Assembly: GCA_900491605.1 (NCBI GenBank)
Contig: UESW01004830.1
Coordinates: forward strand, 553,011-617,010
Length of the DNA stretch: 64,000 bases
From: Calamus simplicifolius
Lineage: Eukaryota; Streptophyta; Magnoliopsida; Arecales; Arecaceae
Direction of reading: 5' to 3'
How positions within the stretch are numbered: the first letter of the stretch is position 1; each line of letters begins with the position of its first letter. Below the pieces are notes generated by a model that did no database searches, was not told the origin of the DNA, and was given only the letters and a program-made list of their open reading frames with translations. Both the position numbers and the translations under genes were made by a program. This document shows, one piece after another, positions 54,470 to 64,000 of the stretch.

Positions 54470-55717
54470 CAACATCGGCTACTCTGTCTCAGTTGAAAGA
54501 GCAATGCCATCTTAGCTCGCATATTTATCAGGGAGAAGGGGGGGAAAAAAAAAAATCAAGCAATTAATCATCACGAGAAAATGCTGTCGATAGGTTCCAT
54601 GCTTCTGTCATGAGGGCTATGCCCACCTCGGGAGGGAAGCCTACTGTAGTTATTGTGGACATTCTACAGATAGATTTTTTTTACCTTTCTTTTACTAAAA
54701 TAATGGTGGAGAACTCAGGGCCCTACTCCTCCCTCCCCCTAATTTTAACATGAAGATCCTTATTTGGAACATTAGGGGGCCCGAAAACTCTTGTTCTGCT
54801 TCTTTTTCCAAAGATTGATGCAGCTTCATAACTGTGATATTTGCATTCTATTAGAAATCCATCTGTCGAAAGACAGTTTAGTCTAGTTCTAGAGATAGAT
54901 TGCTCAAACATGGTCTTTGTATGTAGTAAAATCTGTGGGCCTTTATGACGGTATTGTGGTTCTCTGGCGCACCAATGCCATCCGAGTTGATGCTTTTAAT
55001 CAGTGTAACCAGCAGGTTGCAGTTGTTATCTCTAATGGTACTTCTATCCCCTGGCTTCTCTCGGGAGTGTATGCTAGCACTGACTTTCGAAAAAGACAAG
55101 TTTTATGGTATGAGATTCTCTCTCTTCTTGACAAAGACTACCCTTTACTCATTGCTGGTGACTTCAGCTGTATCATTGGGGCCAGTGAGAAACAGGGAGG
55201 GTAGAAAGGTTGTTGAGTCAGCGGAGATAGCTGAGTTTAGATCATTTATCTCCTCTGTTGGGCTACTTAGGTTACTCGGGCCCTCAATTTACCTGATGCA
55301 ACAATCGTCAGGGTTTAGCTCACATCTGGGAGAGACTGGACATGGCTTTGGCCAATGATCAGTGGCTCCAGATCTACCCCTTTGCCTCTGTTACTCATCT
55401 CTCGATGATTGCATCAGATCACTATCCCATATTGATCTCCACGAAGGCGGAGGTGGTTACGCATCAGAGGAAGCAGTTTCGTTTTGAGCAGCTTTGGACC
55501 TCTTGCTCCTTGGCCTGGTCGATTATTTCCCAAGTTTGATGCTTACCGGTGAGAGGCAGTGCTATGTACAAACTAACTAGGCATCTTGAGTTAGCGAGGC
55601 GTCGGCTTTCCAGATGAAACAGAGTGGTGGTTGGGGACCTTACCAGGAAAGTGGAAGAGGTCGAAGCTAAAATTGCTTCTCTTCAGAGCAGAGAGGACAC
55701 TGCTAGCTGCCTCCCTA
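54470..55717 (+). pseudogene. LINE relic (endonuclease), interrupted by a CACTA element
   Basis: A second copy of the LINE family found at 17-23 kb, on the opposite strand. A knuckle-like remnant (C-S-Y-C-G-H-S-T-D) lies near 54,640. M-K-I-L-I-W-N-I-R-G at 54,751 marks the ORF2 start. The endonuclease follows with V-G-L-Y-D-G-I-V-V-L-W-R, G-V-Y-A-S-T-D-F and L-L-I-A-G-D-F-S-C-I (54,917-55,204). The usual G-D-F-N asparagine is serine here. Several frameshifts follow (54,945-55,358, 55,342-55,539, 55,624 onward). Similarity stops abruptly at 55,717, where the CACTA terminus begins. Confidence 0.82.
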
Positions 55718-55731
55718 CACTACAACAGAAA
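55718..55731. other. CACTA terminal inverted repeat
   Basis: CACTACAACAGAAA at the junction with the LINE. CACTACAA is the typical start of plant CACTA elements. Confidence 0.85.
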
Positions 55732-55734
55732 CTA

Positions 55735-56440
55735 AATTTAGTGACGCCAAAATGCATCACTAATGCGTTGCTAAACTGGCTTTCATGGTGCATTAGCGAT
55801 GCAATTATGGCATCGCTGCAAGTCTCGTCACAGAATAAATTTTGTCGCAATTGCGTCGCTAAATAGCGACTCTCAGCGACGCATTCTATGCGTCACAATA
55901 TTGCGACGCAAGGTCGTTGCGTCGCAATATTGCGACGCAACGATGTTGTGTCGTAATATTTAATAATAATATTTTAGAAATATTAGCAACGCAATTTCAG
56001 TCCTTAATGCGTCGCTAATTAAATTTTTTTTAAAATATAAAATATTAAAAATTAAAAACGGTTAAATTTAATATTGCGACGCATTCGATTGCATCGCAAG
56101 CAATATTGCGATGCCAAGATGTTGCATTGCAATATTTAATAATAATATTTTAGAAATATTAGCGATGCAATTTCAGTTGCTAATACGTCGCTAATTAATT
56201 TTTTTTAAAAAAATAGAAAATATTAAAAATTAAAATGGTTAAATTTAATATTGCGATGCATTCGATTGCGTCACAATATTGCGGTGCATTCAAATGCGTC
56301 GTAATATTTAATAATAATATTTTAGAATATTAGCGATGCAATTTCAGTCGCTAATGCATCGCTAATTAATTTTTTTTAAAAAATATAAAATATAAAAATT
56401 AAACGGTTAAATTTACAAAAATATTGATCGAACACTGATA
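55735..56440. repeat. CACTA subterminal repeats
   Basis: Many copies of GCGTCGCAATATT/AATATTGCGACGC and TTAGCGATGCA in both orientations, arranged in about three larger blocks of ~170 bp (55,860-56,040, 56,060-56,220, 56,250-56,400). In characterised CACTA elements such repeats bind the transposon-encoded protein; binding here is inference. Confidence 0.85.
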
Positions 56441-56559
56441 TTGATCGAAACAATAATATTGATCGAAACATTCATCATTAACTTTTCAAAAATAATAATA
56501 TATTAAAATTTTGAAGTTTTCATGTACAAACACATAAAAGTAAAGAAAAAAATACATCA

Positions 56560-58080
56560 AGAATCTCCACTATCACGATCACGTGGTGGTTGGAAACCAT
56601 GCGACATGCGGCTAACCAAATCCTGCATGTGATGCATCTGCTCTCTTATGTCAGAGAGCTCATGCTAAAGGACTTCCGTGCGCTGGTCGAACTCCTGCTG
56701 AATCTCTTGCCGAACGTCCTGCCAAACCTCCTCCGTAATAGATCTCTGAATGTCCTTTAAACGCTTGGCAGGAATATCGCCAGAATAGCACGAACTGGAG
56801 GACTAATGGGAAAAATATGCAGAAGCTCTAGTGCCCAGACCATAGACCCTGCAGTCTCACGGCTGGGCACCAACAGCCTCCAAAAACACACGTCGGCTCT
56901 CCTCTGATGAGAGTTCAATGGGCAGTCCCCCATTAGTGGAGTTGACCTGCGATGCTTGGGACTGAAGCTCCTCGACTTGTGCCTTTGAATTATAAAATCA
57001 ACAATAAATGAATCAATAAATTTCTCTAAATAATTTTAGAAATTAAACAGATACAATATAAGCTAATTTCTTACCGCAACCTTCCGTGATCATGTATCGA
57101 CCCAGGAACCGTCTCTCCTGGTGTGTGTCACCGTGAATAGACGAAACTCACCAGGATCTTCGCCCTCTTGTTCAGACTACAACAATAGAAAGAAAAATTG
57201 ATTTAAATATAAGTATTTGTAAATAACTAAATTAGTAATTAAATTATTTATATTTTCTTACCATACGACGTCTGTGCTCCTGAATCGAAATGGACCCCGC
57301 AGTATGGCGGGAGAGACCCGTGCCAGGACTGCCCCTCTCAGATCGGCGGTTTGTGCTGGCTGAGCGGACCTCCTGCACCAGCCATCAGACTGCCACGCAT
57401 GCTGCCACTCGTGCCAAATACCCTCTGGTATATGCGCAGGACGCTACCCGATGTTCTCCAAGGATGAAGCATGTCGGAGTATCGGCGTGCCGTAAGAGCA
57501 TTCCATGCTGCCCTAATGACATCATGGATGGTAGGGTCCCACGTATACTTTTTCTGCATTGAAATAAATAGTTAGTTTCAGAATTTATTAAGATTAAGAA
57601 ATTTTATATCGGTGATAAATTGTATTTAATAAGTTTACTTGAAACTCTGAAAAATAAAACTCCATCATGGCTGCAGATACATGGCGCCAATCGTAGCCAC
57701 TGGGATCAGCACATCTCTAAAATATAGAGCTGATCTGGCTCGATACATGATGCTGCTCAATAAATCTGTTAAAAAAATACATGTTTATAAGTAATTGGCT
57801 TAAAAACATAAATGATATATTTAATTAGTATATACTTACAGCCCATGAGCATCCAGTCCAAGTATGGTGCGACCGACGGTGGAAGAACTCTCGAAGGAAT
57901 GTGCCGATTGGCTGGATGATACTAATGCAGGATCACCGCCGATGGCTGGAGAGATCGAAGGCTGTGTGATGTGTGGAGATCCGAACTCTCCATCTCCAAA
58001 GCTCATGGGATCTGATGCGGCAGGGCTACATCTCTGCTCACTCTGTCTGTCGTCGGTAGATCTATCTCGGCCCGTCATAC
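56560..58080 (-). pseudogene. CACTA TNP1-like gene (plant transposase, Transposase_24 type)
   Basis: Multi-exon remains on the minus strand. The N-terminal frame (58,078-57,836) is Ser/Gln-rich, S-S-Q-S-A-H-S-F. 57,559-57,338 holds the W-D-P-T-I-H-D-V-I-R-A-A-W and R-R-Y-S-D-M-L segment; 57,250-57,080 holds R-L-F-T-V-T-H-T-R-R-D-G-S-W-V-D, typical of the family. 56,990-56,560 holds E-S-R-R-V-F-L-E-A-V-G, V-Y-G-L-G and a C-terminal R-Q-E-I-Q-Q-E-F-D helix ending in S-H-G-F-Q-P-P. Gaps of 80-300 bp between blocks with splice-like ends suggest introns, and at least one stop is present (near 56,865). Its exact role in transposition is inferred from related elements. Confidence 0.7.
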
Positions 58081-58180
58081 TGAAAATACTAAAGATTCAT
58101 GAATGTAATACGATTAATAATTAAATATGTAAAAATATAACATTTATAAAAATAAATTGAATTTGAGAAAACCTCTATGT

Positions 58181-60896
58181 TTAGTCGGTTTTATTTGTTT
58201 CGTAAAATGTTGGTTCAACATTCGATGTCGTATCGGACTGCGATTCAGTTTCATTATCATAGGAAGGAAACTGAACATTTGGATCCGCAATTTCTTGGAC
58301 ATCACCATTTAGATCTCTAAGTGATGTTTCAGGAGCCCTTGTGTCATCCTCAATTGCATACATTTCCATCTCATCCTCTTGAAATGCAGAGCACTCGGCT
58401 GATTGACTTGATGAACTCTCGTCTAATACGATTGTTGAACGTGGGACGATTTTAAAAATAGTCCACCAATCTCGCTTGTCGTTGCGCAAACTTGGATATC
58501 CGCAATAAAACACTTGCGAGCTTGGGATGCAAGGATGAATGGTTCATATTTCTGCAATCTTCGTCGATGGTTCACTTCAACTAGATTGTAGTCGTTATAA
58601 ACCCTTTTTGCCCACAGGAACTGTCGGATCGAACCAATCGCAATGAAAAATATGGTTCGTTTAATAGGCCAATCGGGATATTCAACTTCAACCACCTCTA
58701 CTAACTTTCCGTAATAATCATGCATATTTGCTCCAATACTTTCTCCTTTAACACACATGCCCTAGTTCTGCGTGCCTCTTGAAGCTGCTAGTCGTTCATC
58801 GAAATTTGTACCCATTAACAAAATAGCCAGTAGAGGCTGTTACGGTCTTCAATGGCCATTGCGATAGACATTTAATGAAAATATTATCGGTTATGGACCA
58901 TGGACTGTTTTACCTATAAATTAATAAGCTATTCACAACCGATTCAAAAATAAAAGCCATTATTGAAATTGATTGAGTGATACTACTCACAAATTCATAA
59001 AACCAGTAAGCGAACTCCGTTTCTGTCAAGAGTGTAACATGCTTTAGGATAGGTCCCGTCGGCACTCCTCCTCAAATCACCTCTTCTGCAATACTGATTA
59101 AGTTCTTCTCTTGACTTTGCAGTGTCTTTGGTTTTTCCCGAGATGTTTAGCACCGTGTTAAATGTTATCAAAGAAATTTTTTCTCGATATGTATAACATC
59201 CAGTTGTGTTGGATGAGAATTTTGTGCTCTAATACGGCAAATCCCAAAAATTACTCCACTTCTTCCAGTTATGTTCTTTACATATACGGTCATTTATTCT
59301 ATCTGCATCTGGTTCCCAAGCATACCTCAACCCCAAATGTTCTATAGTATCCAAATTTATCCGTGCCGGACCTAACCGGTTCAGCGAATTTTGTGACTGC
59401 TTTGTTCTTCCGGAAGGTGATCAAGTTACTCCTGTAAGGATGATTTGGAGGTAAAGAACTTTCTATGATATCAAACCATGACTGCTTACCACTCTTCTGC
59501 AATGTAAATACATCCGAATCATACATGCAATGAGGGCATGCCAGACGTCCAGCAGTGCTCCAATCAGACAACATTGCATATGCCGGGAAGTCACCTTATT
59601 GTCCACATCAAAGTAGCTCTCATGATGAAATTCTGTTTCATAGAAATGTCGTAGGCTATGACTCTTGTTTCCCACAATATTTTCAATTCGGCCACCAACG
59701 GTTGCAGGAAGACATCAATCTTTTCCTTTGGATTTGATGATCCTCGAACCAAAACTGTCAAAAACATTGCAAAATATTTCATGCACTTCCATGGAGGAAG
59801 GTTATATACAGTCAGTATCACAGGCCAATATAAATATTGTGCCCTACTTGACCAAATGGTTGGAAGCCATCGGTACAAAGACCTAATCTCACATTCCTTA
59901 TATCTTCAGCGAAATCAGGATGATTTTCATTGAAATGCTTCCAGCTTTTGAATCTGATGGATGCCGCATTTCATCTCTTTAGATTCATGTTCGGCATGCC
60001 ATCTCATATCAGCAGTTGTAGCCTTAGATCTGTATAATCTCTCAGGCATGGAGTAAGAGGAAGTAATGCATCCTCTTGTAAGGCACACTTTTCCTCCTAC
60101 TTGTACTAGCTCCTCCTTCGCCATTTTTGTACCTTGATTGCCCACAAATCTTACACCATCTCAGCTCTGAGTCTTCACCCCAATATATCATACAATTGTT
60201 CAAGCAACAATCGATCTATTAACTGGGAGCCCAAGCCCACGCAACAACTTCTTCGTTGAGTAAAAACTGTCTGCTACAACATTATCATTTGGCAAAATTT
60301 CCTTGATTAACCCAGCTATAGAATTGAACGTCTTTTCTGATAATCGATGTTCTGCCTTAATATTCAACAACTGAGCAGCCGTAAACAACTGGGAATGACC
60401 CTCACAACCATGATACAATTCTTGATTTGCAGCACGCAACATATCATAAAATTGATGTGCATCTGGATTTGATTCTTCCATAAATGTATTCTGATTGAAT
60501 TCATTACCTAATTCATTCATCACCATTTCTTCATATGTGTTTAAATTCACAAATGGTTCATCTACGGGAATTGACACTTGTTAGCTTGTAACAGCTGCTG
60601 GAATTTTCTCTGGTTCACCATGACAGTACCAAACATCGTAATCAGGAACAAACCCCTTTTTATACAAATGCACCTTAACAGTTTCAACATCTCAATCTGT
60701 AGGCTTTATTCTGACACCTGTGGAAGTTGCATGGGCACCTAATCCTAGGCCCATCCATCCATTCAGGTTGGCTACATGCAAATGCGATAAATTCTTCCAA
60801 TCCATTTAGAAAATCTAGATTAAGCAAGCCATCTTTTATCCTTGCATACGTCCACGAGCGAGCCCCGCTCATTTTTGACTGACTTAACGTTTTCAA
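58181..60896 (-). pseudogene. CACTA TNP2-like transposase
   Basis: The transposase gene in broken form. Blocks in order: the Transpos_assoc N-terminus (60,896-60,684; S-W-T-Y-A-R-I-K, I-R-C-P-C-N-F-H-R-C-Q); 60,577-60,200 (Y-D-M-L-R-A-A-N-Q-E-L-Y); the K-A-T-T-A-D-M-R-W-H-A-E-H segment (60,050-59,980); and Transposase_21 (59,878-59,299; Y-N-L-P-P-W-K-C-M-K-Y, K-I-D-V-F-L-Q-P-L, N-H-P-Y-R). I-S-G-K-T-K-D lies near 59,130. The central DUF4218 region is missing (deletion at about 58,800-59,000). The C-terminal DUF4216 part (58,758-58,423; Y-Y-G-K-L-V-E-V-V-E-V-E-Y-P) follows with an acidic tail. Frameshifts and stops lie throughout. Confidence 0.82.
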
Positions 60897-60904
60897 ATCA
60901 AAAT

Positions 60905-61759
60905 ATACAAAAGAGAGATATTCATTTCAAGAGAAAAGAAAGGAAAAATCGGAAAAACAGAGCATCATTTGAAAAAATCCGTGATTCAAATAGAGTGAAA
61001 GAAATAGTGTGAAATCCAAGGAAGCTCCTTCTGTGTTCAAGCTCAACAATCCAAGGAAGCTTTAGAAGAAAATCCAAGAGCTATCCAAGAGCATTTCAGT
61101 GATTTTCAACACTCAAAAGAGGAAAAGGTCAAATCAAACTCCAAAGTACATTCTGTGAAGAATCCAAGCTGAGGCCAGATTCTACACTTCAAAAGAGTTG
61201 AAAAAGAAGAAAAGAAGAAAAGCTCAAAGCCAACCATCTGCAAATCAGGCTTTTCTAAACTTTATTCTTACATTTGTTAATCTGCTCATTGAGGAGCTTT
61301 GTAACTGAAAAACCATACTTCTATTCTTTGTGTCTAGTTCAATCTGGGGGATTGAACTAGTTGAGGTAGTCTTACCTCGGTACAAGCTTGGTAAAGCTTG
61401 GGTTAGGGTTTTTGTGCTGGTGAGCCCTTGAAAACCAGCTGGGTTCGTTGTGCACCCGGGAAAATAACAAGTTTGAGTTGTGAGCTTGTAAAACAACTCT
61501 GCTGTAATCTAGGGTGATTATAGTATGGACCCAAGTGAATCTTGGGAGTGGACGTAGGTGTTGGATACACCGAACCACTATAAACTTTTTATGTTTGCCA
61601 TGCTTTCATTGACTCTTCCTCTATCTCTGTTTTATTCACTGCACTTTGTATTTGCATTTCTATTGCCTTCATTCTTCTTAAGCAAAACATTTTTAAAATG
61701 ATAATTTTTAAAGAACCCAATTCATCCCCCCCCCTCTTGGGTTGTCATTTGGGCCAACA
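60905..61759 (-). repeat. SIRE-like Ty1/copia LTR fragment
   Basis: The minus strand starts TGTTGGCCCAAATGACAACC at 61,759, then AAGAGGGGGG-GGATGAATTGGGTT and a T/A-rich stretch. This is the usual start of LTRs of SIRE/Maximus-type copia elements. The following ~800 bp includes GGGTGCACAACGAACC and TACCGAGGTAAGACTACC. No TG..CA right end or internal domain follows; the left boundary with the CACTA element, near 60,905, is uncertain. It abuts the Tat LTR at 61,760. Confidence 0.6.
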
Positions 61760-61761
61760 GA

Positions 61762-62460
61762 TGCCGGGACCAACGGGGCCGACCTGAAAAGGTTGGGGCC
61801 GCCTCAGCTCGCTTGGAGATGTCAGGGCCGACGGGCCGACCTGAGGAGGTTGGGGCCGCATCGGCTCGCTTGGAGATGCCGGGCCGACCTGAGGAGGGTG
61901 GTCGGGGCCGCCTCGGCTCGCTTGGAGATGCCGGGACCAACGGGGCCGACCTGAGGAGGTCGGGGCCGCCTCGGCTAGCTTGGAGATGCTGGGGCCAACG
62001 GGGCTGACCTGAGGAGGTCGGGGCCGCCTCGGCTAGCTTGGAGGTGCCGGGGCCAACGGGCCGACCTAAGGAGGTCGGGGCCGCCTTGGCTCGCTTGGAG
62101 ATGCTGGGCTGACCTGAGGAGGTCGAGCCATCTCGGCTCGCTTGGAGATGCCGAGGCCGACGGGGCCAACCTGAGGAGGTCGGTCGGGGCCGCCTTGGCT
62201 CGCTTGGAGATGTCGGGGCCGACGAGGCCGACTTAAGGAGGTCAGGGCCACCTCGGCTCGCTTGGAGATGCCGGGGCCGATGGGGTCGACCTAAGGCGGT
62301 CGGGGCCGCCTCAGCTCGCTTGGAGATGCCTGGGCTCACTTGGAGATGCCGGGGCCGACGGGCCGACCTGAGGAGGTCGGGGCCGCCTCGGCTCACTTGA
62401 AGATGCCGGGGCTGACGGGGCCAACCTGAAGAGGTCGGGGCCGCCTCGGCTCGCTTGGAG
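61762..62460. repeat. ~58-bp GC-rich minisatellite
   Basis: About twelve copies of a 58-bp unit with CTCGCTTGGAGATGCCGGGG, CCGACCTGAGGAGGTCGG and GGGCCGCCTCGG. Units contain the inverted repeat CCGACCT..AGGTCGG. In reverse complement the GGCATCTCCAAG motif is shared with the minisatellite of the complete Tat element. Confidence 0.92.
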
Positions 62461-62499
62461 ATGGCACTCCCGTTCGGCCTCCAGCTCCCGAGCTCCCCT

Positions 62500-62795
62500 C
62501 GGCCTTATACGGCCTCGGACCAGCTTCCGCCTTGGCGTTGGTCTCTTCCCTTCGGCCTTGGCCTCGAGCTGTCGCCTCAGCCTCGGACCAGCTTCCGCCT
62601 CGGCGTCGGCCTCGAGCTGCTGCCTCGGCCTCGGACCAGCTTTGCCTCGGCGTCGGCCTCTTCCCTTCGGCCTTGGCCTTGAACTGCCACCTTGGCCTCG
62701 GACCAGCTTCTGCCTTGGCATCGGCCTTGAGCTGCCACCTCGGCCTCGAACCAGCTGCCGCCTCGGCCTCGGACCAGCTTCCGCCTCGGCGCACT
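62500..62795. repeat. Irregular 45-70 bp GC-rich repeat
   Basis: Five to six irregular copies around CTCGGACCAGCTTCCGCC and CTTGAGCTGCCACCTCGG, between the 58-bp array and the LTR start. Confidence 0.8.
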
Positions 62796-62865
62796 AGGGT
62801 CGACACGTTCATGCCACGTAGTCGATTTTGCCATGATTGCCTATGTGGATTCATTAGCCACATCA

Positions 62866-62880
62866 TATTCCCCCCGCTCC
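62866..62880 (-). other. Polypurine tract of the right-hand Tat element
   Basis: The minus strand reads GGAGCGGGGGGAATA directly before TGATGTGG. Confidence 0.8.
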
Positions 62881-63184
62881 TGAGCGTGAAGGGCTATGAG
62901 CTCGCTGTCCTTTGGGCAAAAGGGGCACGAAAATTTAAAAATGATGGCCAGTGATGGGCGCTTTTACTGGTGGGTGAGCTGGCGCGTTCTCTCGAGACGA
63001 TGTCACTTTGAAAATCTTCCGTAATCATGTTGTAGGTAGGAGTTGATGTTAGCGCCGAGTTTCAAGAGGGGGCGCCTCTCGGAGAATGGAAAAAGGCGGG
63101 CACCATCATTGCCTTTCCGCCTCTTACGGATTGTCATTGGCCGAGGATCCCGCTCCTCAAGCCAGATCGAGGGGACTCGAGGCT

Positions 63185-63197
63185 GGGGTATAAAGCC
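63185..63197 (+). promoter_or_regulatory. TATA box of the antisense ORF
   Basis: GGGGTATAAAGCC, about 150 bp before the ORF start. It has a counterpart in the complete Tat element (49,561-49,575, minus). Confidence 0.6.
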
Positions 63198-63342
63198 GAC
63201 CCTTGTGCTCGAGGGGGACCTTTACGCTGCCATTACTTTCCTCTACTTTCTTTCTTTCTGAGCTCCGAGTCCCTCTGCAACCTAAAACCTTCGACCTTCA
63301 TCTTTTTACTAATCTCCAGGTCAGTTTCCCCTTTCTTAATTC

Positions 63343-64000
63343 ATGGATCGTCAGGCTATCAGGGAGGGCAAGAGGCATGTTGTAGAGTCTTCCCAATCTC
63401 CGGGTGAGGGTCCTACCCCTTCTGTCAACCCAGTACCTCGGCAGTGGGTGGAATCACCATCCGCGATCGGCCGGCGGTGAGTGAACACCCATCCTCCTAA
63501 ACCTCCTGGTGAGAGCGGTTCCCATGACCTCTAGCCATCCGACACCTCCCCCGGCGGTAGGTCTTGATCCAGCAGGCCCGGGGGGAATGGCTTCCACCAT
63601 GACTCCCGAGGAGGTAGAGGCCCTTAGGACCGCGTATAGGGTCCCCAGCTTCATCTGCCTGTCCGTGCCAGAGCCCAAGGACAGAGTGACTTCCAGCCCC
63701 CCTGGGCGAGTTGCTTTGTACGAGGAGTTCTTTCGATACGGACTGCGCCTTCCCTTCCATCCTTTTTCTTGAACCTGTTAAATAGGTATAGGTTAGTGCC
63801 GGCGCAGCTAACTCTGAACTCGATTCGGATCATCTGCGCCTTCATTATTCTTTGCTTTTTCCAGGGCTCCCCGGCCAGGCTGTCCTTGTTCCAAGCTTTT
63901 TACAAGCTCCGTCGTCAGGGTGAGGGGGCCTGTGGGGAGCCAGGCCAAGCGAGCCCTGAGACACTTGTATTCTCCTTTTCTGCATTTTCTTTTCGATCTT
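63343..64000 (+). pseudogene. Antisense ORF of the right-hand Tat element, partial
   Basis: The start M-D-R-Q-A-I-R-E-G-K-R at 63,343 follows a conserved leader (CAGGTCAGTTTC, 63,318-63,329) that is also present before the homologous ORF at 49,441. A stop near 63,478 and a frameshift follow. The frame 63,509-63,772 has M-T-P-E-E-V-E-A-L, P-K-D-R-V-T-S, and V-A-L-Y-E-E-F-F-R-Y-G-L-R-L-P-F-H-P-F, the gypsy-type transposon domain (PF04195). Further blocks continue in another frame to the window edge. It is antisense to the element's LTR and would-be pol. Function unknown. Confidence 0.75.

Larger units (their letters stand above)
55718..60900 (-). mobile_element. CACTA (En/Spm) DNA transposon, decayed
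   Basis: The left terminus begins CACTACAACAGAAA, the standard CACTA end, followed by ~700 bp of subterminal repeats (GCGTCGCAATATTGCGACGC type). Two minus-strand genes follow: a TNP1-like gene (Transposase_24 type) and a TNP2-like transposase. Gene direction makes the 55,718 end the 3' terminus. No matching right terminus ending in TAGTG is visible before the copia LTR, so the right end is lost. It sits inside the LINE relic; the candidate left target triplet is CTA. Confidence 0.82.
61760..62865 (-). repeat. 3' LTR of the right-hand Tat element, truncated
   Basis: The minus strand begins TGATGTGGCTAATGAATCC at 62,865. It contains two arrays (61,762-62,460 and 62,500-62,795) and stops inside the first array at 61,760. 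R and U5 are missing. Confidence 0.8.
61760..64000 (-). mobile_element. Tat-type element, 3' part, continuing beyond the window
   Basis: Read on the minus strand from the right: the antisense ORF (plus strand, 63,343 onward), a polypurine tract (62,880-62,866) and the 3' LTR (62,865 leftward). The LTR start TGATGTGGCTAATG and the GC-rich minisatellite mirror the element at 38.5-51.2 kb, but sequences and array units differ, so it is another family member. The LTR is cut at 61,760 by the copia LTR. Gag-pol would lie to the right, outside the window. Confidence 0.8.

Noticed and set aside
61722..62396. A 224-codon minus-strand frame
   Set aside because: It translates the 58-bp array only; the repeats differ in copy number and lack a protein domain.

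Overview
This is nuclear plant DNA and most likely monocot. The host exons are GC-rich, introns follow the GT..AG rule, intergenic DNA is AT-rich, and most of the window is nested transposable elements of plant-only lineages. Palm or a related monocot is a guess from overall style, not from a diagnostic sequence.

Only three host genes are well supported: two SAUR-type auxin-responsive genes (12,536-13,060 minus; 31,988-32,371 plus) and a two-exon DUF599 membrane-protein gene (52,934-53,958 plus). No tRNA, rRNA or CRISPR was seen.

Layout from left to right. A decayed Ty1/copia pol relic (1-1,050) is followed by a minus-strand, 3'-truncated Ty3/gypsy element of the Tat type (1,400-7,320) whose single LTR carries a 25-bp minisatellite. 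Next come AT-rich DNA with nested Tourist-like MITEs (10.6-11.4 kb), the first SAUR gene, a decayed LINE (13.46-14.49 kb), a long degenerate inverted repeat (15.5-16.23 kb) and a nearly full-length but broken LINE on the minus strand (17.34-23.0 kb). From 25.86 to 28.90 kb lies the 3' part of a second Tat element (antisense ORF plus 3' LTR). Its LTR is interrupted by a complete 595-bp TRIM retrotransposon with perfect 5-bp target duplications and a duplicated primer-binding site. The second SAUR gene follows, then about 6 kb without a recognisable gene.

The centrepiece is a structurally complete Tat-type retrotransposon at 38,552-51,205 with the target-site duplication ATCAT on both sides. 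It has two LTRs full of GC-rich tandem repeats, gag, protease, RT, two RNase H domains, integrase, an array of eight ~139-bp repeats, and a separate antisense ORF with two short introns and its own TATA box. Its coding frames are broken, so this copy is not autonomous.

The DUF599 gene begins 1.7 kb beyond that element. After it come a second copy of the same LINE family (54.5-55.7 kb), a CACTA (En/Spm) transposon (55,718-~60,900) inserted into that LINE, a SIRE-like copia LTR fragment ending at 61,759, and the 3' LTR and antisense ORF of a further Tat element (61,760-64,000, minus strand) that runs out of the window. The antisense ORFs of the three Tat elements that retain this region are homologous, and each has a TATA-like box upstream. 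This suggests an antisense transcription unit maintained within the family.
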